Shown: positions 7,752 through 15,763 of the stretch, piece by piece
How the letters are laid out: every line of letters begins with the position of its first letter
How positions within the stretch are numbered: position 1 is the stretch's first letter
Assembly: GCA_943788825.1 (NCBI GenBank)
Contig: CALSRT010000003.1
Span: 340,650-404,649 of the forward strand
Length of the DNA: 64,000 nt
Reading direction: 5' to 3'
Origin: UBA4582 sp002389265
GTDB lineage: Bacteria > Pseudomonadota > Gammaproteobacteria > Pseudomonadales > Azotimanducaceae
Made by a program: the position numbers and the translations under genes
Notes under the pieces: model-generated
Seen by the model: only the letters and a program-made list of their open reading frames with translations
The model's database searches: none
Told to the model about the DNA's origin: nothing

Positions 7752-9992
7752 ATGAAAAACCCTACCTATTTTGCTACTGCGCCGAAAGGCATGCCAGACC
7801 TGCTCGTCACCGAATTGCAAAGCTTTGGCGCGACCAATGTCTCTGAAACCCGTGCCGGTGCCCAGTTTGAAGGCTCGATGGAAGTCGTCTATCGGGCTTG
7901 TCTCTGGTCGCGTCTGGCGAACAGAATACTGTTGCCGCTGAAGACTTTTCCCGCCGATTCGCCGGAGGCGCTCTACGAGGGTGTCCGCAGTATTGATTGG
8001 ACGGCGCACCTCTTGGTCAATCAAACACTGGCAGTTGATGCCAATGTTTCAGCATCAAAAATCACCCATAGTCATTATGCGGCACTAAAAATCAAAGATG
8101 CGCTTGTCGATAGTTTCGCTGAAAGCCATGGCGATCGTCCGAATGTGGATGTGGATCGGCCAGACATTCGCATCAACTGTTACATTCATAGAGATCAGGC
8201 GGCGTTGTACCTCGACTTGTCGGGTAGCAGTTTGCACCAACGTAATTACCGATTAGAGGCGGGTCAGGCGCCGCTCAAGGAAAATCTAGCAGCAGCGCTG
8301 TTACTCCGGGCTCGTTGGCCAGAGATACTGGCTGACAAGGGCGCCTTTGTGGATCCGATGTGTGGGTCTGGCACGCTGGTTATCGAGGCGGCGATGCTGG
8401 CCGCGGATATCGCTCCGGGCCTGACCCGTGACTACTATGGTTTTCTCGGCTGGCGACAACATGATGTGGCGTTATGGGAGGGGCTGATCAAGGAAGCGTT
8501 GAGTCGCCGTGAAGCGGGGTTGTCGAAGTTGCCGACCATCCTGGGGTTTGATAATGATCGTCGAGTGCTAGAGCAGGCCCGGGATAACGCCAGGCGTGCG
8601 GGTCTTGACGGCAAGGTAGAGTTTGCGTTCCAGGACATAGAACATTTTCGCCACAGTTTTCCCGCCCAGGGTCTGGTTGTGACAAATCCCCCCTATGGCC
8701 GACGTCTAGCTGAAACTAATGAGTTACCCCGGCTATACCACGCATTGGGAACCCTGTTAAAAACCCACCTGCGTGGTTGGAAAGCGGCGCTATTTACCGA
8801 GGATCAGACCCTCGGCAAGCACCTGGGCTTGCGCGCGGATAAACTCCATACGCTCTATAATGGAGCCATTGCCTGCAAGCTGATTCACTTCACCATTGAA
8901 GAGAGTCACTTCTACCGAGATGCTCGGCTGCCGTTTCGGGTTAAACCCGCTGAGCTCTCAGAGCACGCGGCCATGTTCCGCAACCGTCTAGACAAAAATC
9001 TCAAGCAATTGACCAAGTGGGCGCGTCGAGATGGGGTGTCCTGTTTTCGAGTCTACGATGCCGACTTACCTGATTATGCCGCCGCCATTGATGTCTATCG
9101 TCGCGCCGGCGCGGCCGCAGGATCAGACCCCTCAGAGGTTGTTGAACAATGGGTCTGTATTCAAGAATATGCCGCGCCGCAGACCATTGATCCGGAGAAG
9201 GTCGGGCTTCGAACTCGAGAGCTGGTCACTGTCGCGCAATTGGTGTTGGGTGTTGATGACGATCACCTGTTCTATAAAACCCGGGCTCGACAGCGAGGTG
9301 AAAGCCAGTACGAGCGCATCGCTACCGAACGTCGTTTTCATGAGGTCGCCGAAGGTAGTTGTCGATTTTGGGTTAACTTTGAGGACTATTTGGATACCGG
9401 CTTGTTTCTCGATCATCGACCGATTCGCCAGCGTATTGGCCAGCAGGCTCGCGGTAAGAAATTTCTGAATCTGTTCGCCTACACCGGTGCAGTGACAATT
9501 CATGCCGCCCTGGGTGGTGCCGTCACGACGACGACAGTGGACATGTCTCAAACCTATTTGGATTGGGCGCGGCGGAATCTTGAGCTTAATGGTCTGGATG
9601 AAAAAACCCATCGACTGGTGCAGGCCGATTGTCTGCAATGGCTTTCCCAGCAACGGCAAGAAGCCAGCTATGATTTAATATTCCTTGATCCGCCGACATT
9701 TTCAAACTCCAAGCGAATGGCTCAAGCCTTTGATGTCCAGCAGGATCACGGCCGTCTGATTCGACAGGCGATGCGTTTGTTGCAGCCTGACGGAACCTTG
9801 TATTTTTCAACCAATATGCGCAATTTCAAGCTTGATGAGGATATCCAGACGCTGTTTGAAACGAAAAATATTAGTAGTGAAACCATCCCCCATGACTTCA
9901 AGCGGCGGCAAAATATTCATCATTGCTGGCTCATGACCCCGAAGAAAATCGGTGCGCAGTCAAATAACGTCAGCCTGTGGCCAACCCGTTAG
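7752..9992 (+). CDS. rlmL: Bifunctional 23S rRNA methyltransferase RlmKL
   Basis: A 746-residue fusion that methylates 23S rRNA at G2445 (N2, RlmL half) and G2069 (N7, RlmK half). It starts MKNPTYFATAPKGMPDLL, the normal N-terminus, so ATG 7752 is preferred over an upstream in-frame start. A THUMP region covers about residues 50-160. The first methyltransferase has VDPMCGSGTLVIEAA near 200 and TNPPYGRRL near 311. The second has FLNLFAYTGAVTIHAA near 570 and LDPPTFSNSKRM near 645. Both catalytic NPPY/DPPT motifs are intact. It appears to be transcribed alone; the 235-bp upstream gap shows no clear promoter. Confidence 0.95.
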   Translation: MKNPTYFATAPKGMPDLLVTELQSFGATNVSETRAGAQFEGSMEVVYRACLWSRLANRILLPLKTFPADSPEALYEGVRSIDWTAHLLVNQTLAVDANVSASKITHSHYAALKIKDALVDSFAESHGDRPNVDVDRPDIRINCYIHRDQAALYLDLSGSSLHQRNYRLEAGQAPLKENLAAALLLRARWPEILADKGAFVDPMCGSGTLVIEAAMLAADIAPGLTRDYYGFLGWRQHDVALWEGLIKEALSRREAGLSKLPTILGFDNDRRVLEQARDNARRAGLDGKVEFAFQDIEHFRHSFPAQGLVVTNPPYGRRLAETNELPRLYHALGTLLKTHLRGWKAALFTEDQTLGKHLGLRADKLHTLYNGAIACKLIHFTIEESHFYRDARLPFRVKPAELSEHAAMFRNRLDKNLKQLTKWARRDGVSCFRVYDADLPDYAAAIDVYRRAGAAAGSDPSEVVEQWVCIQEYAAPQTIDPEKVGLRTRELVTVAQLVLGVDDDHLFYKTRARQRGESQYERIATERRFHEVAEGSCRFWVNFEDYLDTGLFLDHRPIRQRIGQQARGKKFLNLFAYTGAVTIHAALGGAVTTTTVDMSQTYLDWARRNLELNGLDEKTHRLVQADCLQWLSQQRQEASYDLIFLDPPTFSNSKRMAQAFDVQQDHGRLIRQAMRLLQPDGTLYFSTNMRNFKLDEDIQTLFETKNISSETIPHDFKRRQNIHHCWLMTPKKIGAQSNNVSLWPTR

Positions 9993-10253
9993 CACAGAGG
10001 CCGGGCTGGTACGATTTTTTGCGGCCGCTAGCGGCTTTCTGCGCTTACAGGCTTTCCTGAACGCTGACATTGCTCTAGGCTCTGACTTTTGATTCGTCCT
10101 GAAAAATCTTCCATGCTGCGCCCATTGTCAGAGCAGCACGGCGACAGGCGATACTTCTCCATTGGCAACCGGTTATTGAAGATACCAGGCGCTTTCTATC
10201 GGCGCTAAGCGCTGAAAATATTGACCAGGCTTTAATCAAGCAGGAGCGAAGCA

Positions 10254-11405
10254 TTGAACGTAAATTGGAATTATCCAACCCAGGTGCTGGTTGGTGCGGG
10301 TCGGTTGCAGGAATTGCCTGAGCTGTGTGTTCAGCATGGTATGCAAAATCCGCTGCTGGTCACCGATCCTGGCCTTGCGAGTCTGCCGATGGTTGCTGAG
10401 GCGCTGGCGCTTTGCCATGCTGCCGGACTGGCCGTTGGCTGTTTTAGTCAAATCAAGCCGAACCCGACCGGCGCCAATATCAAGGATGGCATTGCGGCTT
10501 TCCAGGCCGGTCAGCATGATGGTGTGATAGCAATGGGCGGCGGCAGCGGACTCGATGCGGGTAAGGCTATCGCTGTGCTTGCTCAGCAGACCTGTTCGCT
10601 GTGGGATCTCGAAGACATCGGTGATCAATGGCAGCGAGCAGATGTTAGCCGAATAATGCCGCTGATCGCCTTGCCAACCACAGCGGGTACCGGGTCTGAG
10701 GTGGGTAGGGCCGCCTTAGTCGTGAATGAAGCGCAGCAGCGCAAAGTCATTATATTCCATCCAAAGATGATGCCCGCTGCGGTGATTCTCGACCCGATAC
10801 TAACGCTAGGTCTGCCTGCCGGACTCACTGCAGCGACGGGCATGGATGCTTTGTCCCACAGTCTGGAAGCCTATTGTTCGAACTATTACCATCCCATGGC
10901 GGAGGGCATTGCCATGCAAGGTATGCGTCTCGTAAAGGACTATCTGCCTGCTGTAGTTCGTGATGGCACTGATGTGGAGGCTCGCCAACAAATGCTGGTG
11001 GCTTCAATGATGGGGGCTACGGCTTTTCAACGCGGCTTGGGTGCGATGCATGCTTTGGCTCATCCGTTGGGGGCAATATTCGATGCCCATCACGGCATGT
11101 TGAATGCGATTCTTATGCCCTATGTACTCAAAGCCAATTATCCAGTGATCAAGCAGCGCATTGGGCTGCTGGCGCAATGTCTGGAGCTCGAACCGGACTT
11201 CGAGGGTTTTATGAGTTGGATTCTGGCTTTACGTGCCGAGATCAACATTCCTCATACACTGGCGAGTACCATTGATGCCGACAGTCTTCCCGATACCATT
11301 GGTGCCATGGCTGTGGCTGATCCGTCAGCGGGATCCAACCCTATCAGCTTCTCTGCACCCCAGTATCGACAGATCCTGCTAGCCGCGCTGAATGGCGAGC
11401 TTTAA
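10254..11405 (+). CDS. Iron-containing alcohol dehydrogenase
   Basis: A 383-residue member of the Fe-ADH (PF00465) family, oxidising alcohols or reducing aldehydes with NAD(P). It starts at TTG 10254 after GGAG about eight bases upstream, giving MNVNWNYPTQVLVGAG. The nucleotide-binding GGGSGLDAGKA lies near residue 95 and PTTAGTGSEVGRAA near 142. The metal-site segments are GMDALSHSLEAY, HALAHPLGA and FDAHHGMLNA, with the conserved Asp and His residues present. Substrate cannot be told. A heptamer repeat array begins six bases after the stop. Confidence 0.9.
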   Translation: MNVNWNYPTQVLVGAGRLQELPELCVQHGMQNPLLVTDPGLASLPMVAEALALCHAAGLAVGCFSQIKPNPTGANIKDGIAAFQAGQHDGVIAMGGGSGLDAGKAIAVLAQQTCSLWDLEDIGDQWQRADVSRIMPLIALPTTAGTGSEVGRAALVVNEAQQRKVIIFHPKMMPAAVILDPILTLGLPAGLTAATGMDALSHSLEAYCSNYYHPMAEGIAMQGMRLVKDYLPAVVRDGTDVEARQQMLVASMMGATAFQRGLGAMHALAHPLGAIFDAHHGMLNAILMPYVLKANYPVIKQRIGLLAQCLELEPDFEGFMSWILALRAEINIPHTLASTIDADSLPDTIGAMAVADPSAGSNPISFSAPQYRQILLAALNGEL

Positions 11406-11410
11406 TGGCT

Positions 11411-11487
11411 AGCCTTTAGCAAAAAGCCTTTAGCCAAAAGCCAAAAGCCAAAAGCCTTTAGCCAAAAGCCCTAAACGAAAAGCCTTA
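11411..11487. repeat. Heptanucleotide (AGCCNNN) tandem array
   Basis: Eleven consecutive 7-bp units start at 11411. They are AGCCTTT, AGCAAAA, AGCCTTT, three copies of AGCCAAA, AGCCTTT, AGCCAAA, AGCCCTA, AACGAAA and AGCCTTA. The array sits between convergent genes, just after the Fe-ADH stop. Its period and AGCC core match the array at 61931-61978. There is no run of T to make it an ordinary terminator. Confidence 0.85.
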
Positions 11488-11549
11488 AGTGGATAACCCT
11501 CAACGCGAAGCCGTTAATAACCTGCTTTGGCGACCGTCTCGCAACGCGC

Positions 11550-12296
11550 CTACAACGAATTTTCGAGACTTCTCACCGCCTTGGAGTAAAACTCTCGCTG
11601 TGCCAGTATCATGATGGTGACTGTGCTCATGACCATAAAAATGTAAGGGTGAATCAACCAGAACACCATCGCCAGGCAGAAATAATACGCCCGCAATCCT
11701 TTGTTATTGTCGTGACCGGCGACATCCAGTAGGCGAGCCATGGCGTCGATAAAACGCTCCTTGGCTTCAGGGTCAATCGTTTCGTTCGGCGTCGGTGCGC
11801 TGCCCATCATTACTGCGGCGAAGCCATACTGGCGAAGGCTCCAGGTAATCATAAAAAACGCATAGACCAGCACAGTTACAATCGTCACCAGCTTGAACTG
11901 GACCTGCTCGGTGGTCTGAATCAAGTCAAATGGTAATTGATTGGCCATATCGGCAATTAGGCTACTGGCTGACATGGCAGTGAACACTGCCGCTAATAGA
12001 ATTAATGTGGTTGAGGCGAAAAAGCCGACGACCCGTTCCTGGCTCGCCAGCAATGATGAATCAGTCACGCGGTTATCACGTTCCAGCATTTTTCGAACCC
12101 AAAGCGCCCGGTGCAGGCGCATGGAGTGGGATAACGAAGTTTTCTGACCCCGTCGGGCGCGACGTCTGGCATAGATGGAATAGCCGAGCCAGACGCAGAG
12201 CATGTAAATCAGGGCGATCAGGTCGATATAGATAGCAGGCACGGTGGCGATCTCAGTGTGGTTAGTGGTGCTTATGATACCAATCAGTGGTGCCAT
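11550..12296 (-). CDS. DUF599 family integral membrane protein
   Basis: A membrane protein of about 248 residues with hydrophobic segments IDLIALIYMLCVWLGY, ASTTLILLAAVFTAMSAS, LVTIVTVLVYAFFMITWSL and YYFCLAMVFWLIHPYIFMVM. The block GHDNNKGLRAYYFCLAMVFW is characteristic of DUF599, a family of four-helix membrane proteins of unknown function. The start is uncertain: ATG 12296 is preferred here because the upstream extension to GTG 12344 is not conserved in what I recall of the family. It is convergent with Fe-ADH and follows the PhyH gene by 94 bp. Confidence 0.8.
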   Translation of the reverse strand: MAPLIGIISTTNHTEIATVPAIYIDLIALIYMLCVWLGYSIYARRRARRGQKTSLSHSMRLHRALWVRKMLERDNRVTDSSLLASQERVVGFFASTTLILLAAVFTAMSASSLIADMANQLPFDLIQTTEQVQFKLVTIVTVLVYAFFMITWSLRQYGFAAVMMGSAPTPNETIDPEAKERFIDAMARLLDVAGHDNNKGLRAYYFCLAMVFWLIHPYIFMVMSTVTIMILAQREFYSKAVRSLENSL

Positions 12297-12390
12297 AGGC
12301 TCACGCAAAATGAGGTGCAGTTGATTATGCTGCGCCACTTTCACGCCTGGCCTGGATGACTTGATGCTAATGCGAAGCGCTCAGGCGGTT

Positions 12391-13170
12391 TTACCGAATA
12401 TTTCGAACCTCGCCAGTTTTCAGCATGGGATGGTTGGCGGGTTGGTAGGTAATGATAATGGCCCGTCGAGAAGTGTCTGTATGGTTCGGCTGCGAACCGT
12501 GAATCACATGGGGGCTGAAAAAAATCAAAGAACCTGCGGGTACGGTCAACGCCACCTGTTGCGCCTCGTCAAAACAATTCGGCGACGTAAAGAACCCACC
12601 GAGCAGGCTGCCATCATCAGTGCCGGGCAAGCAGCCCTGCCGATGACTACCTCGAATAACTCGCAGACAGCCATTGGTTTCAGTGGCCTCGTCAAAGGCG
12701 AGCATGACGTTGGGTAGCTGGTCCACATGCTGGCTGTCGTGAATCCAATAAGGCGAGTCCTGATGCCAGCCGAAACCGGAACCCTGGCGTGGGCGTTTCA
12801 GGTTTAGCTTGTTAGTCCATAAGGCAATGTTCGGTGAGCCAACCAGTTGTTGCATAGGGTCAGCGAGACGAGCATCGCTGACCAATGACGTGAGTCGTGG
12901 GTCTAGCTGGTCAACGGGTTCTATGACGCGCAGCAAGTCACTGTTGAGCGTTTGTTCAAATTGTAAAGTCATCCGGTCCACATCGATAAAACGTTTCTGG
13001 TCGAGGATATAGCTGCGGCCCTCGTCCGCCATGGCCAGGGCGCGACTCGCGGCACATTCTGCAGCATCCTGCAGTTCGCTGATTTCTGCGGGGCTGAAAA
13101 CTGATTCGCGGACCAGGTAGCCGTGCGCTGAGTAGAAGGCAGTTTCTGCGGCATTCAGTGCGAAAGACAT
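12391..13170 (-). CDS. Phytanoyl-CoA dioxygenase (PhyH) family protein
   Basis: A 259-residue Fe(II)/2-oxoglutarate oxygenase of the PhyH family, which hydroxylates acyl-CoAs and many natural products. The iron ligands are H136 and D138 in GWHQDSPYW and H224 in HVIHGSQPN. The 2-oxoglutarate-binding Arg lies just after, in TDTSRRAII. N-terminal AETAFYSAHGYLV is the usual family opening. It starts three bases after the epoxide-hydrolase-like gene ends, so the two form an operon. Together they suggest oxidation and opening of a lipophilic or epoxide substrate; that pathway is inference. Confidence 0.9.
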   Translation of the reverse strand: MSFALNAAETAFYSAHGYLVRESVFSPAEISELQDAAECAASRALAMADEGRSYILDQKRFIDVDRMTLQFEQTLNSDLLRVIEPVDQLDPRLTSLVSDARLADPMQQLVGSPNIALWTNKLNLKRPRQGSGFGWHQDSPYWIHDSQHVDQLPNVMLAFDEATETNGCLRVIRGSHRQGCLPGTDDGSLLGGFFTSPNCFDEAQQVALTVPAGSLIFFSPHVIHGSQPNHTDTSRRAIIITYQPANHPMLKTGEVRNIR

Positions 13171-13173
13171 GGG

Positions 13174-14190
13174 TTAGATCACCACCTGCATCAACCAGCG
13201 CACCAGGTGGTAGTTGACCTCCATCGGTTTCTCCTGGGCCATCCAGTGACCGGAATCAATCACCGCTTCCGTCAAATGCGTGCAGAGGCCTCGCATAGGC
13301 TCTGCTAGCGCAGAGTGCACGGCGTCACAAGTTGAGTCATAACGGGCCGCGATGAATAAAACCGGCATCTCGAGTTGCCCGCCGTTTAGGGCTTGGTCGG
13401 CGTATAAGGCATTGGCGGCGTGGTTCATATACCAGGAATTCGGTCCAAAAAAGCCGTTGCGGGTGAGGGCACTGGCGTAGGCGTGAAGATCCTCCAGGCT
13501 CAGTATATCTGCATCTCGCGGTGAGTCTGGGGGTTGCGCCGCACCGTCAAACCAACCCTGGTTTTGATAGACCAAAGCCGTTGGCGATCGCTCACCGATG
13601 GCTGCAGTTGAACCCTGGCGAAATAGTAATTTTGCCGTGGCCAGCGGATTGGCATCCATCGGCGCGGTCGCTGCATCGAAGTGGTCTTCATAGAAGCGCA
13701 TATACTCCCACTGGCCGGCGGGATATTCATCGAGCGGATAGCGTGTTCGGTCAACCAGGGCGCTGAGCTGGTCGAGTCCACGCTCGACTGTCCCATAGGG
13801 CACACACAAGTTTGCGATGGCCCGGCAGCGTTGTGGATGATGACTGGCCAGATTCCACACCACAGGACAACCCCAGTCGTGGCCAACCCAGATCGCTGTG
13901 GATCGGCCCAGATGGTCGAGCAAGGCGAGCATGTCATCGACGATGAAAGATTGCTGGTAAGCCTCGTGCGTAGGATAAACCGAAGATCGGCCGTAACCGC
14001 GCATATCAGGCGCGATTGCCCGAAAACCCATGGCGGCAAAGAAGGGTAGTTGATGCCGCCAGCTGATTGCGAGTTCTGGCCAGCCATGCACAAAGATGAT
14101 CAAGGGGCCGTCCTCAGGACCGGCGGCCAGATAGAAGCTAGTGTGCCCATTCTTTTGGACGGCGTGTTCGGTTGTCGTGATGGTTGGCAT
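13174..14190 (-). CDS. Alpha/beta hydrolase, epoxide hydrolase-like
   Basis: A 338-residue alpha/beta hydrolase of the epoxide hydrolase/haloalkane dehalogenase group. It has FVHGWPELAISWRHQ (HGxP oxyanion hole, residues 35-38), DMRGYGRSS, and the nucleophile elbow VGHDWGCPV with Asp105 as predicted nucleophile. A C-terminal SGHWMAQEKP supplies the His. A nucleophilic Asp in GHDWG with HGWPE favours epoxide hydrolase over esterase. The cap region around residues 130-260 holds several Tyr, compatible with epoxide activation. It is first in a two-gene unit with PhyH. The 520-bp upstream gap lies divergent to the stress-protein gene. Confidence 0.87.
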   Translation of the reverse strand: MPTITTTEHAVQKNGHTSFYLAAGPEDGPLIIFVHGWPELAISWRHQLPFFAAMGFRAIAPDMRGYGRSSVYPTHEAYQQSFIVDDMLALLDHLGRSTAIWVGHDWGCPVVWNLASHHPQRCRAIANLCVPYGTVERGLDQLSALVDRTRYPLDEYPAGQWEYMRFYEDHFDAATAPMDANPLATAKLLFRQGSTAAIGERSPTALVYQNQGWFDGAAQPPDSPRDADILSLEDLHAYASALTRNGFFGPNSWYMNHAANALYADQALNGGQLEMPVLFIAARYDSTCDAVHSALAEPMRGLCTHLTEAVIDSGHWMAQEKPMEVNYHLVRWLMQVVI

Positions 14191-14710
14191 TCATGGTCTC
14201 TTGTTGTGCTGAGCGCGTCTAATGTACTGGTTGCGGTGGGTTGAAGTCCAGGCTGATACAAACCAAAACAAGTCATAGCCTGATTCGGTTGGTTCACTCT
14301 CCTTGTTTCAGTCAGCGGCGCGAGTTCTTGTTACTTACTGCGAGTCCTTACCCCGGGCGTTAATGATGCAAACCCACCGTGATTTGTCCAAAGCGCTGAG
14401 GGACGAATGGATTGAAAAACGTTCCCCGTGGCGACTCGATATACCTAGGTCTGGTCCCTGATGTCGCCAAAGATAGCTCGCTTTAGCCTCGTGCGCTGAC
14501 AGGCTGTGGTTGTACTGACCTGATTTTTTGATCTATCGCAAGGTGGGTTCGATGATCATCGGTGAGACTAATCACCTCAAAATTTCGTGGTAATTAGTGC
14601 TGACTTAGGCCAGCTTTTTTGAACGTGCCTGTTTTGAACGTGCCTGTTTTGAACGTGCCTGTTTTGAACGTGCTGACTAAACAGTTAACCGAAAACAATG
14701 AGTAGTCAGA
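14191..14710. other. Divergent intergenic region upstream of the stress protein/glucan synthase unit
   Basis: This 520-bp gap separates the epoxide hydrolase gene (minus) and the double universal stress protein gene (plus). No protein-coding frame with support was found. It contains a 15-bp tandem repeat (14621-14674) ending about 35 bp before the USP start. Both promoters should lie here, but I could not assign convincing -35/-10 pairs. Confidence 0.6.
14621..14674. repeat. 15-bp tandem repeat upstream of the USP gene
   Basis: Three perfect copies of GAACGTGCCTGTTTT (14621-14635, 14636-14650, 14651-14665) are followed by a partial fourth, GAACGTGCT. The 15-bp period and position 37 bp before the start codon place the array in the promoter or 5' leader of the USP-glucan synthase unit. 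Copy number could alter promoter spacing or protein binding. Confidence 0.92.
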
Positions 14711-15763
14711 ATGAAAATGCCGAAAGTAGCCGTGTCAAACGACAAGCCTTCCGCCACTATCGCACTCACGCGTCCGACTCAGGAGCATGAGCATGAATCT
14801 CTGCCTAAAGTGGTTGTCTGCACTGAGACGGCCACATCAACAGCGATACTCGCACCCCATGCCATTGCGCTCTCAAATGCCCTGGGCTTCAAGCTCGAAT
14901 TGATCCATGTCATAGAGCCTCGGGCCGCCTCACAGATCCCGTTCGACCCCATTGAATGGGACCTGCGTCGCCGCGAGGCCGAAGCCTTTGTTGCTAAACT
15001 GTCCAAACAGTATGAAGCCCAGAAACGGAATATCCTGACGCGAGTTTTGCAAGGTCGAACGAGTGACCAAATTTGCGCCTGTCTGGTGGATAACCTCGAG
15101 GATATAGTCGCGCTGTGTCGCTCGGATATTGAGCTGCCGGGCCATATAGGCCAAACCGCAAGGCGAGTGTTGGAGAATGCGGCGAACTCAGTGTTGATGG
15201 TGCCCGCGAGTGCCGACAAGGACGTGATCGTAAACTATCAGAGAATCCTAGTTCCCCTTGATGGATCTGCCAGAGCGGAGTGCGCATTACCCCTGGCCAA
15301 GAAAGTTGCTCAGGCATCGAATGCCAAAATCATTTTGGTCCACGCCATACCCGAACCGGTGTTGACGGAAATCGACCCCTTGAATAACGAAGATGTTGAA
15401 TTACGAGACAGTCTTTTGCGCCGCAACGAGCGAGTAGCTAAAGATTATATAGGCCGTATCCAGGACAATATAAGTGCGGACGGTCTGGTGGCTAGCAGTG
15501 CCATTCTTGCCGGTGGTGATTCGCGTCGCCTACTTAATGAAGCCATAATCAATGAATCGGCAGACCTGTTGATTTTGTCATCTCACGGTTGCGGGGGGCA
15601 TGCCGATGTCGCCGCTGGTGATGTGACGAGTTATTTGCTGGCTAATGCCAGTGTGCCGATCCTCATGATTCGGCGCCCAAGTCAAAACGGTTACGGGGTT
15701 AATCAGCATTTTTACCGAAGTGCAGATTCTAAGGGTGCGCGGCGACCGACCGGTGCTAATTAA
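14711..15763 (+). CDS. Tandem universal stress protein (two UspA domains)
   Basis: A 350-residue protein with two UspA-type domains, about residues 32-165 and 175-325. The second contains YQRILVPLDGSARAECALPLA and SSHGCGGHADVAAGDVTSYLL, which partly keeps the ATP-binding G-x9-G pattern but has Asp where Ser/Thr is usual. In the first, the matching segment (SDIELPGHIGQTARRV) is degenerate and probably does not bind ATP. Residues 1-30 are unstructured and charged. Its TAA shares a base with the ATG of the giant glucan synthase gene, so the two are translationally coupled. It may link stress or energy state to envelope glucan synthesis, an inference from context. Confidence 0.88.
   Translation: MKMPKVAVSNDKPSATIALTRPTQEHEHESLPKVVVCTETATSTAILAPHAIALSNALGFKLELIHVIEPRAASQIPFDPIEWDLRRREAEAFVAKLSKQYEAQKRNILTRVLQGRTSDQICACLVDNLEDIVALCRSDIELPGHIGQTARRVLENAANSVLMVPASADKDVIVNYQRILVPLDGSARAECALPLAKKVAQASNAKIILVHAIPEPVLTEIDPLNNEDVELRDSLLRRNERVAKDYIGRIQDNISADGLVASSAILAGGDSRRLLNEAIINESADLLILSSHGCGGHADVAAGDVTSYLLANASVPILMIRRPSQNGYGVNQHFYRSADSKGARRPTGAN

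Noticed and set aside
10024..10035. Palindrome GCCGCTAGCGGC after rlmKL considered as terminator
   Set aside because: Stem of only four pairs around CTAG with a weak TTTCT tail; too weak to call.
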